Source of the DNA: Bacteroidaceae bacterium
GTDB taxonomy: Bacteria > Bacteroidota > Bacteroidia > Bacteroidales > Bacteroidaceae
DNA: 64,000 nucleotides
Assembly (NCBI GenBank): GCA_017615835.1
Contig: JAFZZI010000007.1
Span: 62,001-126,000 of the forward strand
Direction: 5' to 3'
The notes under the pieces were generated by a model that was not told where the DNA came from, ran no database searches, and was given only the letters and a program-made list of their open reading frames with translations. The stretch's first letter is position 1. Every line of letters starts with the position of its first letter. Position numbers and translations under genes: made by a program. Below are positions 18,719 to 27,056 of the stretch, in pieces.

Positions 18719-18726
18719 CAAAGTTA
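18719..18726 (-). promoter_or_regulatory. -7 element of pdxJ promoter
   Basis: The minus strand carries a perfect TAACTTTG 37 bases before the pdxJ ATG. No good -33 TTTG is found at the expected distance, so strength is uncertain. Confidence 0.55.
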
Positions 18727-18787
18727 GTAATATAATCTTATCAAAACCCCGACAATTACAAAAATACAACTATGTGCAAAAATAATC

Positions 18788-18795
18788 TATCTTTG
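18788..18795 (+). promoter_or_regulatory. -7 element of nadK promoter
   Basis: TATCTTTG matches TAnnTTTG exactly, 24 bases before the nadK ATG at 18820. It is divergent from the pdxJ promoter, 60 bases away. The -33 position has no clear TTTG. Confidence 0.55.
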
Positions 18796-18819
18796 CTGAT
18801 AAATTAAGAAATAATAACT

Positions 18820-19692
18820 ATGCATTTTGCAATATTCGGCAATCCAAGTCCAGGACGTCATAATGGCAACGAGCACCGATTCTTCGACCTGCTCCACTCA
18901 TACGGAGATAACATCGCTGTCGAAAAAGAATACTTGACATTTCTTCAGGACGAGATGAAGTGGAATCTGCCCTTTGCCCAAAGCATTGAGAGTGAGGACT
19001 TTCAAGCCGACGTAGTAATCAGCATTGGAGGTGACGGAACATTTCTTCGTACAGCTGCACACGTAGGCTCGAAAGAGATTCCGATGGTGGGTATCAACAC
19101 CGGTCATCTTGGTTTTCTTGCCGACATAACTGAAGACAAGGCAGGCAATGCCATCCGTATGATACATAACGGCCAGTACACTCTCGAAAAGCGCTCGCTT
19201 CTTGAAATATCTACTGACCGCATTCCCAAAGGAGTCAGGCCCTTTGCTCTTAACGACATCGCCGTTCTCAAGCACGACGTCTCGTCAATGATAAGCATTC
19301 ACGCTCTTGTTGACGGTCAACCCCTCACAACCTACATGGCAGACGGACTCGTCGTAGCCACCCCCACTGGTTCAACTGCCTATTCGCTCAGCGTTGGAGG
19401 TCCCGTCATAGCCCCAGGGACAGATGTCATGGAACTCACCCCTGTAGCACCTCACAGTTTAACCATGCGGCCCCTCATCCTGCAGAACAGCCGCATTATC
19501 ACGCTAAACATTGAAAGCCGCAGCCACAACTTCCTGCTTTCCATTGACGGACGCAGCTTCAGTTGTCCAGACGGAACAGAGATTAAAATCCGCCGAGCAC
19601 CCTTCCATATCAACGTAATCAAACCCGAAGGCTCGGAATTCTTCTCCACACTGCGCGAGAAGATGATGTGGGGAGCCGACTCACGACGATAG
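18820..19692 (+). CDS. nadK: NAD kinase
   Basis: NadK phosphorylates NAD to NADP. The 290-aa protein has the signature GGDGT at residues 70-74 and the second domain's ATPTGSTAYSLSVGGP with LTMRPLIL, then SIDGRSF, all typical of the family. The N-terminus is shorter than in E. coli but normal for Bacteroidetes. It is followed 13 bases later by rmuC. Confidence 0.96.
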   Translation: MHFAIFGNPSPGRHNGNEHRFFDLLHSYGDNIAVEKEYLTFLQDEMKWNLPFAQSIESEDFQADVVISIGGDGTFLRTAAHVGSKEIPMVGINTGHLGFLADITEDKAGNAIRMIHNGQYTLEKRSLLEISTDRIPKGVRPFALNDIAVLKHDVSSMISIHALVDGQPLTTYMADGLVVATPTGSTAYSLSVGGPVIAPGTDVMELTPVAPHSLTMRPLILQNSRIITLNIESRSHNFLLSIDGRSFSCPDGTEIKIRRAPFHINVIKPEGSEFFSTLREKMMWGADSRR

Positions 19693-19705
19693 CCAAGACT
19701 TCGAC

Positions 19706-21328
19706 ATGAACACTATTCTCTGTTTTTCACTTGTAGCGGACCTGCTGACGCAGCCCGGACATGAACATACTGCGTATGCTGTTCTCATAATATCGGTTAC
19801 AGCAGCCTTAGTCGTCGGACTTATCGTTGGTCTCCTGGCAGGTCACAGCAAAGCTGACGGACTGGCTGCAAGACTGGAGATGACCGAAAAGATTGCCGAG
19901 CAGACTCGGACTGAAGGTCAAAGCCGCCTGAAAGAGGCCAAAGCCGAAGCTGCCAGTGAAATGGAGAGACAGAAAGCAGAGTCGGAGAAAATGCTGGCCA
20001 AACAGATAGCTGAACATGAGCGGCAGATGCTACAGTTAAGGGAAGATTCTGTTCGCGACATAGAAGAGCTGAAACGGGGTTTCGACGAACAGAAATCTGA
20101 ACTCAAGGAACAATTCCAGAAGGCAATGGACGAAAAGGATCGCGCCAACGCTGATAACCTGAAAATCCAGGAACAACATCACAGAGAGGTAACCGAGTCT
20201 ATGCAGCGCCGTTTTGACGAGATCATGGAAAAAGTTTCCGCACAAATGAAGTCCGCCACTGATGAAATGCTTAAAGAGCGACAGAAAGAGTTCGGCCAAG
20301 TAAGCCGCGATAATATAGAACAGATTGTCGATCCGCTTAAAGAGACGATTGCCAACATGAAGAAAGCCATGGAGGAGAACACAGAGAAGCAGACGTCTAT
20401 GAGTAGCGAGATGAAGACCAACATTGAGCACATGATGAATCAGAGCCGTGCAGCCAAGGAGAGCGCCGACGAACTGGCACGGCTATTTAAGAAGGGCAGC
20501 AAGGTACAGGGCGACTGGGGTGAAACCATACTCGATGAGCTACTGCAGTCACAGGGCCTGACCAAAGGGGTGCATTACGACACCCAAACCAGCATTCGTG
20601 ACGCTTCGGGCAGTGTCGTACAAAATGACGAAGGATACCGACTGCGACCCGACATTATTCTGCACCTTGACCAGAGACGCGAACTTATTATCGACTCTAA
20701 AACATCTCTGAGTGCCTTCATGGACTATGTAAACTCTGAAACAGAAGACGAACGCCAGAAATATCTGAAACTCCACGTAGACAGTATTAAGTCACATGTC
20801 AAGGAACTGTCGCGCAAGGATTATTCCTCCTATGTCAGAGCGCCTAAAGTAAAGATGGACTATGTGATAATGTTTGTTCCACATTCCGGAGCTCTCTGGG
20901 CAGCTCTTAACGCACAGCCCGACCTGTGGCGCAAAGCTATGGAACAGAATGTCTTCATAGCCGATGAGCAGACCCTGTTTGCCGCACTTCGCATAATAGA
21001 GATGACATGGACTCAAATCAGTCAGGCGCAGAACCATGAAAAGGTCTATGAACTGGCCAATGAGATGATTCAGCGTGTAGGTCAGTTTCTGACCCGCTAC
21101 AAGGCCTTGGGCGAAGCCTTGGAAAAGGCTCAGAAAGCTTACAATGACAGTTCTATAAAATTAAATCCGCATGGACAAAGCATTGTCCATACCGCTCAAA
21201 AACTGGTAGATCTCGGTGCCAGGCAAAGTTCCAAGCATGCCTTGCCGCAGTTGACAGACATAGACAACTTACCATCGCTTACTGCCACAAAGCAGGAACT
21301 TTCGGAAGAAGAAAATAACAACGGGTGA
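19706..21328 (+). CDS. rmuC: DNA recombination protein RmuC
   Basis: The 540-aa protein has one N-terminal membrane helix (about residues 25-47), a long charged coiled coil (about 50-255) and a C-terminal RmuC domain. The domain begins near KGSKVQGDWGETILDELL and includes RPDIILHLDQRRELIIDSKTSL, the nuclease-like PD-(D/E)XK core. RmuC limits inversion events and abortive recombination in E. coli. It probably shares a transcript with nadK. Confidence 0.94.
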   Translation: MNTILCFSLVADLLTQPGHEHTAYAVLIISVTAALVVGLIVGLLAGHSKADGLAARLEMTEKIAEQTRTEGQSRLKEAKAEAASEMERQKAESEKMLAKQIAEHERQMLQLREDSVRDIEELKRGFDEQKSELKEQFQKAMDEKDRANADNLKIQEQHHREVTESMQRRFDEIMEKVSAQMKSATDEMLKERQKEFGQVSRDNIEQIVDPLKETIANMKKAMEENTEKQTSMSSEMKTNIEHMMNQSRAAKESADELARLFKKGSKVQGDWGETILDELLQSQGLTKGVHYDTQTSIRDASGSVVQNDEGYRLRPDIILHLDQRRELIIDSKTSLSAFMDYVNSETEDERQKYLKLHVDSIKSHVKELSRKDYSSYVRAPKVKMDYVIMFVPHSGALWAALNAQPDLWRKAMEQNVFIADEQTLFAALRIIEMTWTQISQAQNHEKVYELANEMIQRVGQFLTRYKALGEALEKAQKAYNDSSIKLNPHGQSIVHTAQKLVDLGARQSSKHALPQLTDIDNLPSLTATKQELSEEENNNG

Positions 21329-21376
21329 CCGGCACCGCAACACACATAATTGTTACAAGTCCAAAAGGACACATCA

Positions 21377-22507
21377 TTAAATAGAGCGCAAGAGTGTGCT
21401 GTAGCTCTCAAGGAACCTGTCTGCGTCAGCCATGCTTATGCACAGAGGCGGAAGCAGGCGGATTACGTTAGTGCCGCTGACTCCTGTAAAAATATGTTCT
21501 TCAAAAAGCAGACGGCTACGCAGGTCCTTAATTGACTGTTCGAACTCAATTCCAATCATAAGACCCTGACCACGGACCTCTTTCGGGCCTGCAATGCCTT
21601 TAAGCTCCTTAAGCAGGTAAGAGCCAACAATAGCAGCATTCTCGACCAACTGTTCTTTTTCCATCACATCAATCACGGCAATTGCTGCTGCACTGACCAG
21701 ATGGTTTCCTCCAAAAGTGGTGCCAAGCTGTCCGACCACAGGAATGAACATGGGACTGATCAGCAGTCCTGCACAAGGCAGGCCGTTAGCGATACCCTTC
21801 GCGACGGTAATGAGATCCGGATGAATCCCATTAAATTGGTGGGCAAAGAATTTTCCAGTACGTCCATAACCACTCTGAATCTCATCAAGCACCAATACCG
21901 TTCCAGTATCAGAACATGTTTCACGCAAAGTCCGCATGAAATCTGAATCAGGAATCCGAATGCCTCCGACACCCTGAATGCCTTCGATAATCATGGCCGC
22001 AACATCACCTTTCCGTATCTCGTCAACGGCAGCCTGAACATCATTCCAAGGCAGATAGGTAACATGGCCATTGGCATTGACAGGAGCAATAATCTTAGGA
22101 TTGTCAGTTATTTCAACAGCAAGAGACGTACGTCCATGAAAGGCTTTTCTCATGGAAAGGATGCGCCTTCTGCCCGTATGAAACGACGCCAATTTGAGAG
22201 CATTCTCATTTGCCTCCGCACCGCTGTTGACCATAAACAGGCTATAATCGTCATAGCCCGATATCCGTCCCAGTCTTTCGGCAAGCTGCTGCTGAAGGGT
22301 ATTGATTACCGAGTTGGAATAAAAACCCAGAGTCGCCACCTGACGACTGACCGCTTCAACATAATGCGGATGGGCATGTCCAATGCTGATTACGGCATGT
22401 CCCCCATACAGGTCAAGATACTCCTGACCCTTGTCATCCCAAACTCTGCAACCCTGCCCTTTGACAATGCTGACAGGGAACAGGTTATAAACATCGAAAA
22501 GTTTCAT
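21377..22507 (-). CDS. argD: Acetyl/succinyl-ornithine aminotransferase
   Basis: This 376-aa class III PLP-dependent aminotransferase makes N-acylornithine from N-acylglutamate semialdehyde. It shows VNSGAEANENALKLA, the HGRTSLAVEIT stretch, VLDEIQSGYGRTG, and the PLP lysine in VAKGIANGLPCAGL, then GTTFGGN. Bacteroides fragilis uses succinylated intermediates, so the natural substrate here may be N-succinylornithine; the sequence alone does not decide. It is the last gene of the arginine operon, 2 bases after argC. Confidence 0.93.
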   Translation of the reverse strand: MKLFDVYNLFPVSIVKGQGCRVWDDKGQEYLDLYGGHAVISIGHAHPHYVEAVSRQVATLGFYSNSVINTLQQQLAERLGRISGYDDYSLFMVNSGAEANENALKLASFHTGRRRILSMRKAFHGRTSLAVEITDNPKIIAPVNANGHVTYLPWNDVQAAVDEIRKGDVAAMIIEGIQGVGGIRIPDSDFMRTLRETCSDTGTVLVLDEIQSGYGRTGKFFAHQFNGIHPDLITVAKGIANGLPCAGLLISPMFIPVVGQLGTTFGGNHLVSAAAIAVIDVMEKEQLVENAAIVGSYLLKELKGIAGPKEVRGQGLMIGIEFEQSIKDLRSRLLFEEHIFTGVSGTNVIRLLPPLCISMADADRFLESYSTLLRSI

Positions 22508-22509
22508 AG

Positions 22510-23478
22510 TCAGAAAGCACTAGGCTTGAGCTTCAAGCCGGTTGTCTCCTTCAAATTGAAGAGAAGGTTCATGTTGTGTATAGCAGTGCCGCTGGCACCC
22601 TTTATCAGATTGTCGATGCACGAAGTCACGAGCAGATGGTCCTGATACTTATCAAGGTGGATGAGACACTTGTTAGTATTCACAACTTGCTTCAAGTCAA
22701 TCGGCTCATCAACGACATGTACAAAAGAGTCTTCCTCATAATAACTGCGATACAGTCTGTATAACTCATCTGCAGAAACGCCGTTCCTGATCACACACGA
22801 GCAGAAAATGCCACGGGCGAAGTCTCCACGGTAAGGGATGAAGAACAATTCCTTGCTAAAACTGCTTTGCAACTGTTGGAGCGACTGTTTTATCTCGGCC
22901 AGATGCTGATGTGTAAAAGGTTTGTAAACAGATATGTTGTCAGTCCGCCAACTGAACTGAGTTGTAGGCTGAGGCTTTACGCCAGCACCCGTACTACCAG
23001 TAATGGCGTTGACATATATATTGTCATTGAGCATCAGATTACGGGCCAGCGGAAGGAGAGCCAATTGGATGACAGTTGCAAAGCAACCGGGGTTGGCAAC
23101 ATAACGTCCTTGACAGATTGCCCTGCGGTTCAGTTCGGGAAGCCCGTAAATGAACTCATTTCCATCAGCTTTCAGACGATAATCCTGTGAAAGGTCTACG
23201 ACCTTGAGTTCCTCCGGCAAAGAATGCTCCTCAAGGAACTTGCGAGTATCACCATGGGCGGTGCAGAAAAACAGAATGTCTATTTCGTCAAGTGGCAGAC
23301 GATCCGTGAACAACATATCGGTCTCGCCCACGAGTCCCTCGTGGACGGAACTTATCCGGTTGCCTGCGTTGCTCGAACTGTTGACGAAAACTATCTCGGA
23401 ATCAGGATGATTCAGCAGAATCCTTATAAGTTCACCAGCAGTATATCCCGCTCCGCCTATAATTCCTACCCTAATCAT
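22510..23478 (-). CDS. argC: N-acyl-gamma-glutamyl-phosphate reductase
   Basis: ArgC reduces N-acyl-glutamyl phosphate with NADPH. The 322-aa protein opens with [18 protein letters not shown] (Rossmann loop) and has the catalytic cysteine in [12 protein letters not shown] and the conserved ITGSTGAG and [13 protein letters not shown]. Length fits the short ArgC type. Its ATG overlaps the stop of the PspC gene by 4 bases (ATGA). Confidence 0.95.
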   Translation of the reverse strand: MIRVGIIGGAGYTAGELIRILLNHPDSEIVFVNSSSNAGNRISSVHEGLVGETDMLFTDRLPLDEIDILFFCTAHGDTRKFLEEHSLPEELKVVDLSQDYRLKADGNEFIYGLPELNRRAICQGRYVANPGCFATVIQLALLPLARNLMLNDNIYVNAITGSTGAGVKPQPTTQFSWRTDNISVYKPFTHQHLAEIKQSLQQLQSSFSKELFFIPYRGDFARGIFCSCVIRNGVSADELYRLYRSYYEEDSFVHVVDEPIDLKQVVNTNKCLIHLDKYQDHLLVTSCIDNLIKGASGTAIHNMNLLFNLKETTGLKLKPSAF

Positions 23479-23663
23479 TTTTCAGGAATTACCAAGGCAC
23501 AAACAAGATACCCTATGATTCCAATCGTGCCTGCCAGTGCAAGAAGGACAAAAATAAGACGCACCACAGTGGAGTCCATATCAAAATAATCAGCCAGACC
23601 TCCACATACGCCTAAGAGTTTTCTGTTTGAACGTGAGCGATAAAGTTTCTTTTTCTCTTCCAT
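23475..23663 (-). CDS. PspC-domain small membrane protein
   Basis: The 62-aa protein is a single PspC domain: [34 protein letters not shown], and one membrane helix (about residues 36-58) ending in VIPEK. PspC relatives sense or respond to envelope stress in enterobacteria; the short free-standing form is of unknown role. It sits inside the arginine operon, 37 bases after argG and overlapping argC by 4 bases, which suggests cotranscription. Confidence 0.9.
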   Translation of the reverse strand: MEEKKKLYRSRSNRKLLGVCGGLADYFDMDSTVVRLIFVLLALAGTIGIIGYLVCALVIPEK

Positions 23664-23700
23664 TATAAAAACGCTTTTTATTTCAAATATAACAATTTAT

Positions 23701-24903
23701 TCAACGTTCCTCTTCGGGATGCACACTATAATATGCACGAAGAGGGGTAGAGGTAATCTTGATGAAGCCCTTGGCATCATCAGCGGTCCATGCCTTTGCA
23801 CCTTCGCCATATTCACCTAACTTGTTGTGCACCAAGTCATCAGGAGTATCACATCCCACTGTCTGGAAACTGTAAGGCCGTAATTCGAGGGTAACGGTAC
23901 CGTTTACGTTACGCTGTGAACTTTCAAGCATGGCCTCAATGTCAGGCATGACAGGTTCGAGATACTGACTCTCATGCAGGAACATACCGTACCAGTTTGA
24001 GACCTGGTCTTTCCAGTATTGCTGCCACTTCGAAAGAGTAAACTTTTCAAGGAAGCGGTGAGCACCAATAATAAGCATAGGCGCTGCTGCCTCAAATCCT
24101 ACTCTACCCTTTATTCCTATTATTGTATCACCCACATGACAGTCTCGGCCGATAGCATAAGCGGCTCCTATAGCCTCTACAGCCTGAATAGCTTTTATGT
24201 GGTCGTCATAGTTGTGACCATTGACACAAACCAGTTCTCCCTTGGAAAAACCGAGACTAAGAATCTCTGTACCTTCCTTCACAGGGTGCTTAAGGTAGGC
24301 ACTCTCAGGTAATCCTTGTTTCGAATCAAGTATTTCACCTCCGCAAATAGAAGTACCCCAGATACCGACATTGTACGAGTACTTGAGTTTGGCGAAATCA
24401 GCATTGAAACCATTTGCGTTAAGATAGTCAATCTCCTCCTTACGACTTAGGTTGCGGTCACGGGTCAGGGTGATTATCTCAACACCGGGAACTTTCACCA
24501 GGAAAGTCATGTCAAACCGTATCTGGTCATTACCAGCGGCTGTAGAGCCATGGGCAATTGCGTCTGCACCTATCTCCCTGGCATAGCGGGCAATGGATAA
24601 AGCCTGAAAAATGCGCTCAGACGATACGGATACAGGATAACAGTTATTGCGCAGCACATTACCGTAAATCATATATTTGAGCGACTTGGAATAATACTCC
24701 TCAGTGACATCAAGAGTTACATACTTCACTGCGCCCAACTTGTAAGCATTCTCCTCGTTAGTTTTGAGTTGTTCTTCACTGAAACCGCCAGTATTGGCAC
24801 AGGCTGCATACACCTCATAACCCATCTCCTTAGTCAGATACATCACATTATAACTTGTATCCAGACCTCCGGAGAAAGCTACCACAACTTTCTTTTTAGC
24901 CAT
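23701..24903 (-). CDS. argG: Argininosuccinate synthase
   Basis: ArgG ligates citrulline and aspartate with ATP, the penultimate step to arginine. From ATG 24903 the product is 400 aa and starts with the PP-loop VAFSGGLDTS (residues 8-17). Further signatures are AHGSTAAGNDQIRFD and GIWGTSICGGEILD. The open frame extends to 24996, but that would overlap the upstream GNAT gene and adds unrelated residues. Third gene of argR-GNAT-argG-pspC-argC-argD. Confidence 0.95.
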   Translation of the reverse strand: MAKKKVVVAFSGGLDTSYNVMYLTKEMGYEVYAACANTGGFSEEQLKTNEENAYKLGAVKYVTLDVTEEYYSKSLKYMIYGNVLRNNCYPVSVSSERIFQALSIARYAREIGADAIAHGSTAAGNDQIRFDMTFLVKVPGVEIITLTRDRNLSRKEEIDYLNANGFNADFAKLKYSYNVGIWGTSICGGEILDSKQGLPESAYLKHPVKEGTEILSLGFSKGELVCVNGHNYDDHIKAIQAVEAIGAAYAIGRDCHVGDTIIGIKGRVGFEAAAPMLIIGAHRFLEKFTLSKWQQYWKDQVSNWYGMFLHESQYLEPVMPDIEAMLESSQRNVNGTVTLELRPYSFQTVGCDTPDDLVHNKLGEYGEGAKAWTADDAKGFIKITSTPLRAYYSVHPEEER

Positions 24904-24919
24904 ATCCAAATATCGTTTA

Positions 24920-25522
24920 TTATTTGTTGTCAAGTTTGTGAATCCTCTCCAGAACCTCAGCCGGAATCTTTGCAGGCAGATGTTCCTCTGGGTCATAAAG
25001 CATAGCGGTACAGATACAGTACTTGCGTCCCGTCCGTTTCAGCACATCTACATTAACGCAACCGTCGCATCCCTTCCAGAAAGATTCATCGTCAGTCAGA
25101 TCGGCAAATGTAACAGGCTTGTAACCTAGCTGGGTATTCATCACCATGACGGCTGCTCCACTTGTCAGAGAAAAAATCTTTGCCTTGGGCCAACGTGTGC
25201 GGGCTAGAGAAAAAGTAAGATCCTTTATGCGTTTGGAAATGCCCATACCCCTGAAATCCGGGTGAACTATTAGACCCGAAGTAGTAACATATTTCTTGTC
25301 CTGCCAGGTCTCTATGTAACTGAATCCGGCAAAGACATCACCCTTGAGGGCAATCACAGCCTTGGCTTCACGTATTTTTGTTGTCAGATATTCGTGAGTA
25401 CGTTTCGCAATACCCGTTCCACGAACCTTAGCGGCATCAGCGATAGTTGCCAGAATGGTATCGACATACTTCTCATGTGACTCATCGGCAACTATCACCA
25501 CTATTTCTTCATCCATACCCAT
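24920..25522 (-). CDS. GNAT acyltransferase, probable N-acylglutamate synthase
   Basis: A 200-aa single-domain GNAT protein. The acetyl-CoA-binding motif is SGLIVHPDFRGMGISKRIKDL (R/Q-x-x-G-x-G form: RGMGIS). The C-terminal half has cysteines in GCDGCVNVDVLKRTGRKYCICTAM. The conserved place between argR and argG in Bacteroides, and the absence of argA or argJ nearby, suggest that it makes N-acetyl- or N-succinylglutamate, the first step of arginine synthesis. That is inference from context; activity is not shown by the sequence. Confidence 0.75.
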   Translation of the reverse strand: MGMDEEIVVIVADESHEKYVDTILATIADAAKVRGTGIAKRTHEYLTTKIREAKAVIALKGDVFAGFSYIETWQDKKYVTTSGLIVHPDFRGMGISKRIKDLTFSLARTRWPKAKIFSLTSGAAVMVMNTQLGYKPVTFADLTDDESFWKGCDGCVNVDVLKRTGRKYCICTAMLYDPEEHLPAKIPAEVLERIHKLDNK

Positions 25523-25525
25523 GCA

Positions 25526-26005
25526 TTAAAGAGAAACAATAATTGGTTCCAACATATGCTTTATATCCTGGCGTTTAACACCTTCAGCAAGAATCATAAG
25601 CAGCGTGTCATCACCGGCTATGGTACCCAGCACACCTGGAATGTCATTGTTGTCAATGTCATATGCAAGACTCCCTGCATAGCCAGGTCGGGTTCGGATA
25701 ACAGCCATATTGCCCGAAAAATTGAGAGAAATAAACCCATAACGGGGCTGAGAAACAGCTGGAGACGGATTGGAATCTCCCCTGTTCCGTCTGAAAAGAG
25801 CGTGATTGGGAAGAACGTATATATACTCTCCATAAGTATTGGCAACCTTGGATATCTTCATCTTCTTCAAGTCCCTTGACAAGGTAGCCTGAGTCACCTC
25901 AAATCCCTTCTCCGAAAGGTCTTTCATCAGCTGTTCCTGATTCTTCACATCCGACTCGGATATGATCTGACGAATAGCCTCAAGTCTGTCATTTTTGTTT
26001 TTCAT
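25526..26005 (-). CDS. argR: Arginine repressor ArgR
   Basis: The 159-aa regulator has an N-terminal winged helix (RLEAIRQIISE, QEQLMKDL, TQATLSRDLKKMKISKV) that binds ARG boxes and a C-terminal hexamerisation/arginine-binding domain with GTIAGDDTLLMIL. It is the first gene of the arginine operon, and a near-consensus ARG box lies just upstream of its ATG, so autoregulation and control of the whole operon are likely. Confidence 0.95.
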   Translation of the reverse strand: MKNKNDRLEAIRQIISESDVKNQEQLMKDLSEKGFEVTQATLSRDLKKMKISKVANTYGEYIYVLPNHALFRRNRGDSNPSPAVSQPRYGFISLNFSGNMAVIRTRPGYAGSLAYDIDNNDIPGVLGTIAGDDTLLMILAEGVKRQDIKHMLEPIIVSL

Positions 26006-26014
26006 AACAGATGT

Positions 26015-26032
26015 ATTGAATATTTATTCTGA
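26015..26032 (-). promoter_or_regulatory. ARG box (ArgR operator)
   Basis: The 18 bases attgaatatttattctga match the E. coli-type ARG box WNTGAATWWWWATTCANW at 17 of 18 positions; only the A of ATTCA differs. It lies 10 bases before the argR ATG and just downstream of the predicted promoter, the position expected for a repressor site. Confidence 0.7.
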
Positions 26033-26041
26033 AAATTGACG

Positions 26042-26071
26042 CAAAATTACACATTTCCCGCTCGATTGCAA
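26042..26071 (-). promoter_or_regulatory. argR operon promoter
   Basis: On the minus strand TTG (26071-26069), 19 bases, then TAATTTTG (26049-26042) fits the Bacteroidetes sigma-ABfr consensus exactly at the -7. The start would fall near 26036, immediately before the ARG box. Confidence 0.7.
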
Positions 26072-26111
26072 TATTTATACAAAAAACTTTAGTGATATTA
26101 TGTTAAAACTC

Positions 26112-26143
26112 TTGACAACCCCGATCTCTATATATTACTTTTG
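26112..26143 (+). promoter_or_regulatory. Promoter of methyltransferase gene, inside the longest open frame
   Basis: TTG at 26112-26114, a 21-base spacer, then TACTTTTG at 26136-26143. The start would fall around 26148-26150, that is, at an in-frame GTG. It is divergent from the argR promoter. Confidence 0.6.
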
Positions 26144-26147
26144 TGTC

Positions 26148-27056
26148 GTGGACTTAGAATCTCCCATCAGTTGTCCCCTCTGCGACAGCAAGGACACGAC
26201 CCTTTTCATGGACAGTACGGACTACGCCGTCAGCGGCGAGTCCTACTCCCTTGTTCGCTGCAATAATTGCGGACTTATTGCCACGCTCAATCCCCCGACA
26301 GAAATCAATGACAAATACAGCAAGCTGAACCTTGAACTGTACCGAGTTGACAAGCCCAGACGTTTTTTCGACATAGTGTACTACTATATGCGCTATATCA
26401 CTGTCAGACGCAAGATTCGACTTGTAGAGTCAAAAACCGGCATGAGAAGAGGAAAACTCTTAAACTATGGTGCGAAGAGTGGCTTCTTTTCGAGCAGGAT
26501 GTCCGACAGGGGATGGACGGTAACATCTCTCGAACAACACTACGAAAAACGAATGTTTTCACTTGAGATGTTCCATCACCGCATGATGGACCTTACAGAA
26601 CTGGACAGCATTCCCAAAAACTCATACGATGCAATCACCCTATGGCACACTCTTGAGCACCAGTTTTTTCCCGGAAGCCTGATGGACAAATTATGCAGCG
26701 TGCTCAAGCCCAATGGCCTTATATTCGTGGCCGTTCCCAACACAGACTCTTTTGACGCTACATTCTATGGCAACAAATGGGCTGCATGGGATGTTCCCCG
26801 GCATCTGTGGCATTTCAACCCTGGTTCGATGATGATGTTTGGAAAGACACACGGACTGGTTCTCATGTACCACCGTCGCATGCCATTTGATGTGTTCTTC
26901 ATCTCTGTGCTTTCCGAAAAGTTCCGCAAAAGCAGATGGCCCACGATGAAGGGACTTGCATGCGGATTCCTGTTCTGGCTAAAAACCAATACCCGACGCG
27001 ATAGGGGAAGTTCGATTGTTTATGTCTTCAGAAAAAAAACGGAATATGAAGCCTGA
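26148..27056 (+). CDS. SAM-dependent methyltransferase with zinc-ribbon N-terminus
   Basis: The protein (about 302 aa from GTG 26148) begins with a four-cysteine ribbon (CPLC then CNNC), followed by a class I methyltransferase domain: LLNYGAKSGFFSSRM is motif I, and YDAITLWHTLEHQF is the acidic post-motif region seen in Methyltransf_23 members. The rest resembles sugar- or lipid-modifying methyltransferases, but the substrate is unknown. An ATG at 26100 extends the frame, yet a good promoter lies between it and 26148, so the shorter start is preferred. It leads toward ftsX with an 11-base overlap. Confidence 0.75.
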   Translation: MDLESPISCPLCDSKDTTLFMDSTDYAVSGESYSLVRCNNCGLIATLNPPTEINDKYSKLNLELYRVDKPRRFFDIVYYYMRYITVRRKIRLVESKTGMRRGKLLNYGAKSGFFSSRMSDRGWTVTSLEQHYEKRMFSLEMFHHRMMDLTELDSIPKNSYDAITLWHTLEHQFFPGSLMDKLCSVLKPNGLIFVAVPNTDSFDATFYGNKWAAWDVPRHLWHFNPGSMMMFGKTHGLVLMYHRRMPFDVFFISVLSEKFRKSRWPTMKGLACGFLFWLKTNTRRDRGSSIVYVFRKKTEYEA

